Shown here in pieces: positions 45,385 through 54,030 of a stretch of 64,000 nt of DNA. This stretch comes from UBA12567 sp964598425 (GTDB taxonomy: Bacteria > Planctomycetota > Phycisphaerae > Phycisphaerales > SM1A02): positions 1-64,000 of the forward strand of contig CAZRBV010000008.1 in the NCBI GenBank assembly GCA_964598425.1. The letters run 5' to 3'. A model generated the notes under the pieces. It did no database searches. It was not told the DNA's origin and saw only the letters and a list, made by a program, of their open reading frames with translations. The translations under genes were made by a program, and so were the position numbers. Each line of letters begins with the position of its first letter. Position 1 is the stretch's first letter.

Positions 45385-46920
45385 ATGGCACGTGTACACG
45401 AGTATCAGGGCAAGGCGCTGCTCGCAGCGAGGGGCCTGCGCATTCCTTCAGGAACGGCGGCGCGAACCCCGGGCGAAGCCCGCGACATCGCGGCCTCCCT
45501 CGGAGGCAAGGTCGTTCTGAAGGTGCAGGCATGGATCACCGGGCGGAAGGCGAAGGGGGGCGTGATCTTCGTAGACACGCCGGACGAGGCCGAAGCTGCA
45601 GCGGCGACGCTTCTGGGCATGCGGTTCGGAAACTTTCCTGTCGAGGAGGTCCTCGTTGAGGAACTTCTGGACATCGCGCACGAGCTCTTTGTCTCGCTCA
45701 CGATCGACGATGCGGCCCGAGGGCCCATGCTGCTGCTGGACTGCGAGGGTGGCTCAGGAATCGAAGATCGGGCCGATTCGGTGGCGAGGTTGTCCATCAG
45801 CGTGACCAGTGGGATCGACCGCGAGCAGGTGCTCGAAGTGCTCGGCCGCTCGTCCATTCCTGACGCTCAACACGAGGCGATTGCCGACGCCATCGATGGC
45901 GTTGTGAGGACCGCCGCCGAGATCGAAGCACGGTCCCTCGAAGTCAATCCGCTTGTGGTACTCGGTGATGGCGGGGTGTGCGCAGCAGACTGCAGGGTCA
46001 CGATCGATGACTACGCTGTGTTTCGCCACCCGGAGCTTGGCATTGAAATTGCTCGCGAACTCGATCATCCGGCCACCGATCTGGAACGCGCCGCCTATCG
46101 GCTTGAGCAGGAGGATCACCGCGGCACGTTCTACTTTGCGCAGCTTCCAACCGAAGGCTGGGAGTCAACCAGGGGGCTGATCGGGTTTCACGGTGCAGGT
46201 GGTGGCGGCTCGATGATGTCGATGGACGCGGTCACCAATGAGGGGTATACCCTTGCCAACTTCTGCGATACGTCAGGCAACCCATCGGCCGCAAAAGTGT
46301 ATCGCGCGGCTCGCGTCATTCTTGCACAGCCAGGCTTGACGGGCTATTTCGGGAGCGGCTCCGGCGTTGCAAGCCAGGAGCAGTTCCACTCGGCCTACGG
46401 TCTGGCCAAGGCATTCAACGAACTTGGCATGACGCTTCCGGTCGTCGTTCGCCTCGGCGGCAACGCCGAGGACCGCGCCGTGGACATTCTGGAAGACGCG
46501 TGCCGCAGCTTGCCGGGAGCCGTCGAGGGCTATCGCAAGGACGATACGCCAGCTTTCTGCGCCGAGCGGTTTTCTGCCTTGATGGCGTCTGCGTCCGGCG
46601 CGGTCTCCGGGGACCTTGCCCGGCAGGTTCCCGATTGGATTGGAGGCGATGCTGAAGCATTTCCGATCGAGGGCGGCCATGTGTGGATCGATGTTGACCG
46701 CTGCGATGCAGCGCTCACTGCGAAGATGAGTGAGTGGAGCAGTGGCGTGTTGAAAGACGGAGGTGACGGCAGGCCCGTGCTGGCCTGTGATGAGGAGACG
46801 GCCGCGAAATCGGACTCGGAGTTCATCGCCTGCGAAATCGAGTGCCTGCGGGCCGGGCAGCCCGTGCTCTTTGTTGATCTTCCAATTGCGGGAATCGACT
46901 GCCCGCAGGAGGTGTGCTGA
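45385..46920 (+). CDS. SucC-like ATP-grasp subunit, candidate citryl-CoA synthetase large subunit
   Basis: The 511-residue protein begins ARVHEYQGKALL, like the ATP-grasp beta subunit of succinyl-CoA synthetase, and has LEVNPLVVL. Homologous ligase-domain positions follow (ANFCDTSGNPSAAKV). Instead of the SucC loop NIFGGIMRCD it carries GYFGSGSGVASQEQF, closer to the GGSIANFT citrate-binding loop of ATP-citrate lyase. It is about 120 residues longer than a typical SucC (388), with an extra C-terminal domain. It lies one base before the SucD-like gene and is followed by a citryl-CoA-lyase-like gene. This suggests citrate as acid substrate (CcsA-like); succinate or malate remain possible. Start chosen at 45385 from the match to SucC. 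Confidence 0.75.
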   Translation: MARVHEYQGKALLAARGLRIPSGTAARTPGEARDIAASLGGKVVLKVQAWITGRKAKGGVIFVDTPDEAEAAAATLLGMRFGNFPVEEVLVEELLDIAHELFVSLTIDDAARGPMLLLDCEGGSGIEDRADSVARLSISVTSGIDREQVLEVLGRSSIPDAQHEAIADAIDGVVRTAAEIEARSLEVNPLVVLGDGGVCAADCRVTIDDYAVFRHPELGIEIARELDHPATDLERAAYRLEQEDHRGTFYFAQLPTEGWESTRGLIGFHGAGGGGSMMSMDAVTNEGYTLANFCDTSGNPSAAKVYRAARVILAQPGLTGYFGSGSGVASQEQFHSAYGLAKAFNELGMTLPVVVRLGGNAEDRAVDILEDACRSLPGAVEGYRKDDTPAFCAERFSALMASASGAVSGDLARQVPDWIGGDAEAFPIEGGHVWIDVDRCDAALTAKMSEWSSGVLKDGGDGRPVLACDEETAAKSDSEFIACEIECLRAGQPVLFVDLPIAGIDCPQEVC

Positions 46921-46921
46921 C

Positions 46922-47848
46922 ATGGCCATCATCATTGACGAAACCAGGAAGGTGATCGTGCAGGGCATCACGGGCCGCGAAGGCCGGGCCCGAACTCGTT
47001 TGATGCGCGGCGTTGGCACCAATGTCGTCGGCGGTTGTACGCCCGGAAAGGGTGGGCAGGAGGTCGAAGGTATTCCGGTCCACGACACCGTCGCTGAAGT
47101 CGTGGACGCATGCGGCGGAGTGGACGTATCGGTTGTCTTTGTGCCTGCCAGGCTCGTCAAGGGCGCCGCCATCGAAGCGTTTGAGGCGGGCGTCAAACTT
47201 GTCATGCTTGTTCCCGATCGCGTGCCGCTGTGGGATGCGATGGCGATCGCCCAGTGCGCCGCTGCGAACGATGCCGAATTCATCGGCCCCAATACGCTCG
47301 GTGTGATCAGCCCCGGCCGCGCCGTCATCGGCATGATTGGCGGCCGCGCGGATTCGGCGAAGCAGTGGTTCAATGAGCCGATCCCAGGGAAGACCGTGGG
47401 GGTGATGAGTCGATCCGGCGGTATGTCGAGTAGTTGCGGCTACTACCTCAGCCGCGCTGGACTTGGCATTTCGACGATCTGTCATGTCGGTGGCGATTCT
47501 GTGCTTGGGCTCACCTTCCCGGAGGTGGCCCTCAAGTTCCAGGACGATCCCGAGACCGATGCCATCGTGCTCTTTGGCGAGATCGGCGGCTCCATGGAAG
47601 AGCGGCTTGCTGAGCTTATGCAGGCGGGCCGCGTCACGAAGCCGGTTGTCGCCTACATCGGGGGAAAGGCAGCGAAAGAAGGCACCCGATTCAGCCATGC
47701 AGGCGCCATCATCGAAGGCGACCGCGGCACGCATGCTGGCAAGGTCAAGGCAATCACCGGGGCGGGGGGCGTGGTCGTGGATGGATTTGGAGATTTGCCC
47801 GAGGCTGCGTGCGCAGCGCTGGGCGTTGCTGTGGAGGCAAACCAATGA
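46922..47848 (+). CDS. SucD-like CoA ligase alpha subunit, candidate citryl-CoA synthetase small subunit
   Basis: The 308-residue protein has a CoA-binding Rossmann fold (VQGITGREG at 14-21) and the flavodoxin-like ligase domain. The phosphorylated histidine is H259 in RFSHAGAII, matching the GHAGAII motif of SucD. The segment VMSRSGGMSSS is also typical. Length is that of SucD (about 290-310). It overlaps the citryl-CoA-lyase-like gene by 4 bases (ATGA), so the three-gene set is translated together. Confidence 0.82.
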   Translation: MAIIIDETRKVIVQGITGREGRARTRLMRGVGTNVVGGCTPGKGGQEVEGIPVHDTVAEVVDACGGVDVSVVFVPARLVKGAAIEAFEAGVKLVMLVPDRVPLWDAMAIAQCAAANDAEFIGPNTLGVISPGRAVIGMIGGRADSAKQWFNEPIPGKTVGVMSRSGGMSSSCGYYLSRAGLGISTICHVGGDSVLGLTFPEVALKFQDDPETDAIVLFGEIGGSMEERLAELMQAGRVTKPVVAYIGGKAAKEGTRFSHAGAIIEGDRGTHAGKVKAITGAGGVVVDGFGDLPEAACAALGVAVEANQ

Positions 47849-48621
47849 GCGAGACATGGCAGACTGCGATTACGGAAATCGAGCCCAACAGTGTGCGGGT
47901 GCGTGGATACGACATCGCTGAGCTGATGGGACGTGTGTCCTTCGGGCAAGCGGTGTACCTCATTCTGCGAGGTGAATTGCCGGATGAGCCCACCGGTCAG
48001 CTGATGGAAGCCATCATCGTCTCATCGATCGACCATGGCGCAACGCCGCCGTCTGTCATGGCAGCGAGAACACTTGCCTCGACCGGCGCGACGTTGAGCG
48101 CCTCGGTTGGCGCGGGACTCATGTCGATCAATGCGCATCACGGCGGGGCAATCACGAAATGCGCCAGGCAACTCGGCGAAATCAGTGAACGGGCCAGTCG
48201 TGAGCATTGCAGTCTCGAAGATGCTGCGGCCGCGCAGCTCGCAGAATGGAAGTCGCAGGGGACGCGCATGAGTGGATTCGGGCACCGGATTCACTCGGCT
48301 GATCCTCGCACTTCTCGGCTCTTCGAACTTGCTCGAGAGGCGGGCGCCTTTGGAGATCATTGTCGTACGGCCGAGGCGGTCGAATCGGTCTTCAGGGCGG
48401 GTGGAAAGTCGCTGCCGATCAACGTGGACGGCGCGATTGGCGCGGTGCTCGCGGATCTTGGCTTCGATCCCGAGGTGATGAACGGTTTGTTCATGATCGC
48501 CCGCACGCCGGGGCTGATCGCTCACGTTCGCGAGGAACAGACTCGCATGAAGCCAATGCGGAAGGTTGTTCCGGGAGCGCATCGCTATGACGGCCCAGCG
48601 GCAAGGACGATGCCCCAGTGA
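47845..48621 (+). CDS. ccl: citryl-CoA lyase-like protein (citrate synthase superfamily)
   Basis: The 258-residue protein is far shorter than citrate synthase (about 400) and has the size of the free-standing citryl-CoA lyase that splits citryl-CoA to acetyl-CoA and oxaloacetate. Conserved citrate-synthase-like elements are DHGATPPS (H64), NAHHGGA (H98, H99), GFGHRIHSADPR (about 145-154) and NVDGAIGAVLADLG, the last resembling the end domain of ATP-citrate lyase. In Hydrogenobacter and Leptospirillum the equivalent enzyme works with a SucCD-like synthetase. Here the neighbours are just that pair. Confidence 0.82.
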   Translation: MSETWQTAITEIEPNSVRVRGYDIAELMGRVSFGQAVYLILRGELPDEPTGQLMEAIIVSSIDHGATPPSVMAARTLASTGATLSASVGAGLMSINAHHGGAITKCARQLGEISERASREHCSLEDAAAAQLAEWKSQGTRMSGFGHRIHSADPRTSRLFELAREAGAFGDHCRTAEAVESVFRAGGKSLPINVDGAIGAVLADLGFDPEVMNGLFMIARTPGLIAHVREEQTRMKPMRKVVPGAHRYDGPAARTMPQ

Positions 48622-48678
48622 GCACCCGCGCGTCCGGTACGACGCAGCGACTGCCTCTGTGGCCGTTTCTCGGTGACG

Positions 48679-48810
48679 ATGTACATCCAGTTGAACGGAT
48701 TTCGTGGTGTCGAGTGGCAGGCGTGGCTCAAGGAAGATCAGTACCTTGATGCCGACATGCGGGCGATGGGGGCGAACGGCCCCCGTCCCTGGAAGGAGCA
48801 GACCTCATGA
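48679..48810 (+). CDS. possible small protein between ccl and the HD gene
   Basis: A 43-residue frame from the ATG at 48679 begins MYIQLNGFRGVEWQ and overlaps the next gene by 4 bases (ATGA), which suggests translational coupling. It carries several tryptophans and acidic residues and no recognised family. A different frame starting at the GTG overlapping the ccl stop (48618-48749) is also open for 43 residues, so a frameshifted single gene cannot be excluded. Evidence rests on coupling only. Confidence 0.35.
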   Translation: MYIQLNGFRGVEWQAWLKEDQYLDADMRAMGANGPRPWKEQTS

Positions 48811-49388
48811 GTTACGGCGTTGCGGACATTGCAAATCTCTTCCCGAGTCTGATGGACATCCAGTGCGAAGATCTTCGCGGAAAGGTGGCTGCCGTCTGGA
48901 ATGAAGCTATCACAACGGGATGTGGTGGCAATGGGTGGACGTTCGAGGAATTGAGGGCTGTCAAATTCACGTTGCTGGCCGGTGACATTGAGATGACCTT
49001 CATTGAGCATCTGAATTCCTGCGTTCGGCAGTGCATCGCCATTGCAGACGTGCTTGAGAGTGCGTTCACGTGCGAGATACCGATTGACCGGGATATTCTG
49101 ATCGCCGGAGCGCTGTTGGCCGACTGTGGCAAGCCGCTCGAATTTGACAAGGACGCGAGCGGCAACATCATCAAGGGCACGTTCGGCGAAGCGCTGCGGC
49201 ACCCATTCAGTGGCGTCGCCATGGCCTACAAGCACGGTGTCCCGGCGGAAGCCATGCACATGATCGCCACGCATAGTCATGAGGGTGAAAAGGTGCAGCG
49301 GAGCATTGAGTCGATCATTTTCCATCACGCGGACTTCGTCGACTTCGACATTGCGAAGTTGCTCGGCAAGATGGCAGCGAAGAACTGA
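48807..49388 (+). CDS. HD-like protein with altered metal motif
   Basis: The 193-residue soluble protein follows the HD phosphohydrolase layout: a first histidine (FIEHLNSC), the core ALLADCGKPLEFD, where the usual HD pair of ALLHDxGK is replaced by AD, then RHPFSG, THSHEG and FHHADFVDFD. With one of the classic ligands missing, it may use other histidines or have lost metal-dependent hydrolysis. It probably belongs to the citrate-cleavage transcription unit. Its substrate is unknown. Confidence 0.68.
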   Translation: MSYGVADIANLFPSLMDIQCEDLRGKVAAVWNEAITTGCGGNGWTFEELRAVKFTLLAGDIEMTFIEHLNSCVRQCIAIADVLESAFTCEIPIDRDILIAGALLADCGKPLEFDKDASGNIIKGTFGEALRHPFSGVAMAYKHGVPAEAMHMIATHSHEGEKVQRSIESIIFHHADFVDFDIAKLLGKMAAKN

Positions 49389-49390
49389 GC

Positions 49391-49966
49391 GTGCGCCGCA
49401 AGGGGCTGCCGCCGGGGTCATGGTGCGTCGTTCTTGGGACGATCATGGCTGTCGTGGCAATCTTCGACGCCGTCTGGGGTTTGACAACCGCGGCTGTCGG
49501 GACCGAGCTCCAGGAGATTGCATCTGAGCTGCAGTCAAACCGGCTTGGGATCGCACTTGGAGGCGTTGTGCGGGGGCTGACATTTGGTGTGTTCAATTTG
49601 CGCGGTGTCGAGACTGCGGAGCATGCGGGCGCCCTCCTGGCGATGCTTCCGCGTCCCGACTATCTCGTCATCGTTGGTTGGATTCGGTTTGGTATTTCGG
49701 TTGCCGCCTGCATTTCAGGAGTTCTTCTCACGTGGCGGTGGCGTTGTGCGGCGTGGGCGTCGCTCATCTGGGCAGTCGGCTCGGTGTGTTGGACCGCGTG
49801 GGTGACCATACAGACCTGGGGCGTGATGACAGACGGCGTCGGTGATCCCTGGCACGGTGACAGCCTTCCATACTTCATACTTGAAGTGACCGTGCACTTT
49901 GGCTGGCCGCTTGTGCTCGGTGTCTGGCTTGCGATTGCCCTGGCCCGGAGGCCTCATGAAGCCTGA
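49391..49966 (+). CDS. four-helix membrane protein, paralogue of the 50941 gene
   Basis: The 191-residue product starts at a GTG 2 bases after the HD gene stop and contains four hydrophobic segments. It aligns over most of its length with the product of 50941-51513 (VLGT...FD near residue 15, then L-x-L-x-G-V-E/D-x-x-E-A near 65-75, PLV-x-G-W/V near the end). Function is unknown. It overlaps the next gene by 11 bases. Confidence 0.62.
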   Translation: MRRKGLPPGSWCVVLGTIMAVVAIFDAVWGLTTAAVGTELQEIASELQSNRLGIALGGVVRGLTFGVFNLRGVETAEHAGALLAMLPRPDYLVIVGWIRFGISVAACISGVLLTWRWRCAAWASLIWAVGSVCWTAWVTIQTWGVMTDGVGDPWHGDSLPYFILEVTVHFGWPLVLGVWLAIALARRPHEA

Positions 49967-50918
49967 TGGTGTGCTGGTCGCGCCGCTGCAACCGGGCCGT
50001 CCCGGTGGTCGTCGATTGGCGATGGGTGGCTCGATCATCCTGGCAATTGCGGCCGGATGGAGCCTTCTCATCTACCTCGCTGCGGTGTCGGAGGGTGGTC
50101 GCGGACCAGTTCGGTTGTCTTCGATGCTGAGCTGTTCTGGCTTCATCATGGCCACTGCACTGGTGGTTCTGCTGGTCGGCGTGTTTCGCCGGCGAGCGGA
50201 GCGGCGCGTGTTTCATCCGACACGTTCGAATCCTGCCGAAGCAGCGTCGCTTCGCAGCCTTCACTGGCCTGCGGGGAAGCGCGGTGGGCCACAGGCGAGC
50301 TTCGAAGTACGGGAGCTGGCGGGCCAAGGCCTTCGGTGTGTGCTTGACGCTGACCTGGTTGGTTGGGTCGCGGAGATTCCGCTCCCAGAGGGGCTGATCG
50401 AACCTCAGGAGTTCATGCCTGGGCGCCCGGAGGGCTCAATTCGCACGGCCTTTTTCGTGCTGCTCACGATTCCCGTCGCCCTGGTGTGCAGCGTGATCCT
50501 CACCGTCGCGGCGTGGGGGAACGTGGCCCCGTGGGTGGCCCTCACGCTTGGGGCACTCCTCCTCGCACTCATGGTTGGCACGACCCTCACGTCGCACCCG
50601 AAGCTGCAGCGGCGGCTTGCGAGCGTGCCGATTCTCGGGAGGCTGACCCGTGGCGAGTTCGGTAAGAAGCGATGTCTCGTCGGCCCCGGTTGGATTCGGC
50701 GCGGCAGCCAGATCTGGAAGGCAGGTGAAGATGTCTTGATCATTCGACGCCGGGCCTGGGTGAGTCAGCATGATGTTCTTGAAGTCATGATCGCGGGCGG
50801 AGCTGGCCGCGTGAGATGGACCGTTGCCGGCACGCCCGACCCGATGCTCCAACGTTTGTGGAGGTGCTGGATGCATCCCGATCCGCGTCCCGAATTCGCC
50901 AGCAGTGACCTCTCCTGA
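49956..50918 (+). CDS. membrane protein of unknown function
   Basis: The 320-residue protein has two N-terminal membrane segments (about residues 22-42 and 57-75), a soluble part, two more membrane segments near 165-205 and a C-terminal soluble domain. No motif is recognised. It begins 11 bases inside the upstream gene and ends 22 bases before the next, so it belongs to the same transcript. Confidence 0.58.
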   Translation: MKPDGVLVAPLQPGRPGGRRLAMGGSIILAIAAGWSLLIYLAAVSEGGRGPVRLSSMLSCSGFIMATALVVLLVGVFRRRAERRVFHPTRSNPAEAASLRSLHWPAGKRGGPQASFEVRELAGQGLRCVLDADLVGWVAEIPLPEGLIEPQEFMPGRPEGSIRTAFFVLLTIPVALVCSVILTVAAWGNVAPWVALTLGALLLALMVGTTLTSHPKLQRRLASVPILGRLTRGEFGKKRCLVGPGWIRRGSQIWKAGEDVLIIRRRAWVSQHDVLEVMIAGGAGRVRWTVAGTPDPMLQRLWRCWMHPDPRPEFASSDLS

Positions 50919-50940
50919 CTGGCCGCGGTAGGATCCAGCC

Positions 50941-51513
50941 ATGTCACAGCAGATCGGAAAGCCAGGCGTGGGATGCGAGTGCTGGGCACCGGTACTCGGG
51001 ACGATGCTCATCCTGATCGGACTCTTCGATCTCGGATTTGGCGCCGCCATGGCGGCCGCGTCAATTTCGCTCGGAGAAGTCGCAGGCGAAGTTGAAGCCA
51101 ACAGCGGCCTGCTTCACCTGGGCAGCATGTTCACGAAGATCACGGGTGGGCTTGTTCACTTCGGGAGTGTGGATCAGGGCGAAGCTGCCAAGCACGTGCT
51201 CGACATTCTGCCTCCCGTGTGGATATCGATGGTGTTGGCGGTCGGTCGCATTGTTCTGGCCCTGTGCGGGATTGTGTTGGGCATCGCACTTGCGAGGCGG
51301 AGCGGGCGATCCCTCCCACCTCTCATGAAATGGTCCTTGGTGGCGTGCGGGTGGGGGATTGTCGCCATCCTTGCGAACATCGGTACCTATGAGTTCATCA
51401 CAAGCACCTCGGGTGTGGTTGCCGCGAGCGTCACGGTGCTGGTTGATCTCGGACTGCATGTCATCTGGCCGCTGGTCGTCGGGTGGAAGGTGAGGCTCGC
51501 GCAGGTATCCTGA
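50941..51513 (+). CDS. four-helix membrane protein, paralogue of the 49391 gene
   Basis: The 190-residue protein has four hydrophobic segments and the same layout as the 49391-49966 product, with shared positions such as PVLGT/VVLGT, LIGLFDLG/VAIFDAVWG and HVIWPLVVGW/HFGWPLVLGV. The two genes are separated by the 320-residue membrane protein gene. It ends 7 bases before the aconitase homologue. Function unknown. Confidence 0.62.
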   Translation: MSQQIGKPGVGCECWAPVLGTMLILIGLFDLGFGAAMAAASISLGEVAGEVEANSGLLHLGSMFTKITGGLVHFGSVDQGEAAKHVLDILPPVWISMVLAVGRIVLALCGIVLGIALARRSGRSLPPLMKWSLVACGWGIVAILANIGTYEFITSTSGVVAASVTVLVDLGLHVIWPLVVGWKVRLAQVS

Positions 51514-51520
51514 GCGACCT

Positions 51521-53452
51521 ATGCCACAAACCATTATCGAAAAAATCGCGACGTTGCATACCGCCGATGGTGCCGGCGGTCCTGTCCATTCAGGCGACTA
51601 TCTTCGCATCAGACCCAAGCACATCATGACGCACGACAATACGTCGGCGGTGATGGGGAAATTCGCCTCGATCGGCGCGGAGCGAATGCACGACGCGAAG
51701 CAGCCGGTCTTTGCGATAGACCATGACATTCAGAATCACTCGCCCGAGAACCTCGGCAAATACGCCAGGATTGAAGCCTTCGCAACAAAGCAGGGCGTTG
51801 ATTTCTACAAACCCGGCACTGGAATCAGCCATCAGGTCATGATTGAACGTGGATACGTGACGCCCGGAAGCATGGTTGTCGGGAGTGACAGTCACTCGAA
51901 CATCTATGGCGCTCTCGGCGCGCTCGGGACCCCGGTTGTCCGAACAGACGCGGCTGCCATTTGGGCGACCGGTGAAACATGGTGGCAAGTTCCACCGGTG
52001 GCGAGCGTAACGCTCACCGGGACGTTGCAGCCGGGTGTGACGGGTAAGGATGTCATCATCGCGCTGTGCGGAGCGTTCAATCATGACGAAGTGCTCAATC
52101 ACGTTGTCGAATTCGCTGGAGATGGCCTCGCGCAGCTCTCGATGGATCAGCGGATGAGCATTGCGAACATGACAACGGAGTGGGGAGCACTTGCTGGCGT
52201 CTTTCCGTTCGATGAGGTACTACATGCGTGGCTTCGTGATCGCGCTGCGTGGCTTGCCCAGCGCGGCACGCCGCGGTACACCGCCGAGGATGTCGAAGCG
52301 TGGGCTGCCGATCCAATCATGGCCGACGATGATGCGGTCTACGCGGCCGAGCTCGAACTTGATCTTGCAAGTGTCATTCCGCACGTTTCTGGACCCGACC
52401 ATGTCAAAGTGATGCGGTCGCTCCCGGATATCGAGGCCGAGGAGGTGGCGGTGCAGAAGGCCTATCTGCTCTCGTGCGTCAACGGGCGACTTGAGGATCT
52501 TCGTGAGGCCGCCAAAGTCGTTGCTGGCCGCCGCATCGCCGAGGGCGTCGACTTCTACGTTGCTGCGGCGAGCGAAACTATTCAGGAGCAGGCGGAGGCC
52601 GATGGGACGTGGGCCACGCTCGCTGATGCGGGGGCGACGTTCCTTCCGCCGGGATGTGGCACCTGCATCGGGCTTGGCGCGGGAACACTCGAACCAGACG
52701 AGGTGGGCATCAGCGCAACGAACCGCAACTTCAAGGGGCGCATGGGAAGTCGAGATGCGAAGGCATATCTGGCAAGCCCCGCCGTGGTCGCTGCATCGGC
52801 TATCGCTGGGCATATCGCCGCGCCAGCCGCATACGAGCCGTGCGATGTGCGGACAACTTTTGCACGCCGTGAGGCACCGGTGGGGGGTTCTGGCGTCCCA
52901 ATTGTCGACGGCTTCCCCGCGAGCGTGACAGGCCGCATCCTCTGGCTTCCCGTTGACAATCTCAATACCGACGGCATCTACAGCGGCGCGATGACGTACC
53001 GCGACGATGTGACGCCCGAGGACATGGCCGCCGCTGCGATGGAAAACTACGACCCGGTATTCACCGGCACCGCCGAGGCTGGCGACATCATTGTCGCCGG
53101 TGACAACTTTGGCACCGGCTCATCCCGCGAGCAGGCCGCGACGTGTCTGAAAATTCGCGGCATCGCCTGCGTGGTGGCGGCATCGTTCAGTCAGACCTAT
53201 GTCCGCAATGCCATCAACAACGGATTTATCTGCCTCGCCTGTCCGTCCCTTGTTGGAGCGCTCCGCGCCTCGCACGCTGGCGACGAGCGAGCGACGATTC
53301 CAGGCGACGAAGCCACCATTGACTTTGCCGTGGCGACGATCACCGCTGGCGGACTGTCGTACCCGTTTACACCCCTCGGGGAGGTCCCACAGGAAATCAT
53401 CGTGGCTGGCGGGGCCGAGGCGGTGGTGAAGTCACGGCTTACCGGACACTGA
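51521..53452 (+). CDS. single-chain aconitase/homoaconitase superfamily hydratase
   Basis: The 643-residue protein joins the large iron-sulfur domains and the swivel domain in one chain. The [4Fe-4S] cysteines are C319 in SCVNGR and C379/C382 in PPGCGTC. GSDSHSN (121-127) and GDNFGTGSSREQAA (about 525) are further signatures. SCVNGRLEDL and GCGTC resemble LeuC and homoaconitase more than classical AcnA/AcnB, so isopropylmalate, homocitrate or citrate could be the substrate. Placement after the citrate-cleavage genes favours a citrate/isocitrate role, by inference. Confidence 0.85.
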   Translation: MPQTIIEKIATLHTADGAGGPVHSGDYLRIRPKHIMTHDNTSAVMGKFASIGAERMHDAKQPVFAIDHDIQNHSPENLGKYARIEAFATKQGVDFYKPGTGISHQVMIERGYVTPGSMVVGSDSHSNIYGALGALGTPVVRTDAAAIWATGETWWQVPPVASVTLTGTLQPGVTGKDVIIALCGAFNHDEVLNHVVEFAGDGLAQLSMDQRMSIANMTTEWGALAGVFPFDEVLHAWLRDRAAWLAQRGTPRYTAEDVEAWAADPIMADDDAVYAAELELDLASVIPHVSGPDHVKVMRSLPDIEAEEVAVQKAYLLSCVNGRLEDLREAAKVVAGRRIAEGVDFYVAAASETIQEQAEADGTWATLADAGATFLPPGCGTCIGLGAGTLEPDEVGISATNRNFKGRMGSRDAKAYLASPAVVAASAIAGHIAAPAAYEPCDVRTTFARREAPVGGSGVPIVDGFPASVTGRILWLPVDNLNTDGIYSGAMTYRDDVTPEDMAAAAMENYDPVFTGTAEAGDIIVAGDNFGTGSSREQAATCLKIRGIACVVAASFSQTYVRNAINNGFICLACPSLVGALRASHAGDERATIPGDEATIDFAVATITAGGLSYPFTPLGEVPQEIIVAGGAEAVVKSRLTGH

Positions 53453-53487
53453 ACGGGTTCGTCCTTGGCTCCGTTCATACTCGGTGT

Positions 53488-53946
53488 ATGCTGGGAGCCG
53501 TGACTTCGCGAACGAGCCTGATCCTGTTGTGTGTCGTGGCGTTCCTTGCAGCGTCAGGCGGTCGCGGTGCGCGAGTCAGCAACCATGACTCGGAATCGCA
53601 CCATGGTCACGCGCATGTCCACACGCATGGCAGCCATGCTCATTCGCACCATCACGGACCAGTGCTTGGGCACACTCGCAGCTGCCAGAATCACGCCAAG
53701 GCCGATACCCACGACTGCGGCGGTCATCATGTCTGCGATGAGCATCATGGGCACTGCCACGTGTGCGAATTCACATTTGTTGCGCGGCTGCGAAGTGCGT
53801 CAGGCACAGCAGCAGCTTCCCTGACCGCTGCCGTCTCGCCCATTGTGGAGCAGCCGGTGCAGCGGGCTGATGTGTTGCTGCAGCGTTGCCGTGTTCGCCC
53901 TCCGGGCTATCTCAAGCACCTCCAGTCGGTAGTCCTGCGGACCTGA
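53488..53946 (+). CDS. exported histidine-rich metal-binding protein
   Basis: The 152-residue product has a signal-like start (SLILLCVVAFLAAS) and then a long tract of His, Gly, Ser and Asp with many HxH repeats, plus cysteines in CDEHHGHCHVC. Such sequences bind zinc, copper or nickel. The C-terminal 60 residues lack His and are Ala/Val-rich. It stands first in the metal-efflux operon, 84 bases before the outer-membrane gene, and may act as a periplasmic metal buffer or sensor. Confidence 0.72.
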   Translation: MLGAVTSRTSLILLCVVAFLAASGGRGARVSNHDSESHHGHAHVHTHGSHAHSHHHGPVLGHTRSCQNHAKADTHDCGGHHVCDEHHGHCHVCEFTFVARLRSASGTAAASLTAAVSPIVEQPVQRADVLLQRCRVRPPGYLKHLQSVVLRT

Positions 53947-54030
53947 TCGGTCCCCCATGTACTGCTGTGCTGCCTCGGGCACTTGTCCCGTGGCGTGGTA
54001 TCCCATTGACAATGCGACTGGAGCATTCCC

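Noticed and set aside
46273..47373. Minus-strand open frame of 366 codons
   Set aside because: It is antisense to the SucC-like and SucD-like genes, which have intact motifs.
54006..54011. Perfect TTGACA that might be a -35 box before the outer-membrane gene
   Set aside because: A matching -10 box would have to sit on the start codon at 54031, so it cannot drive that gene.
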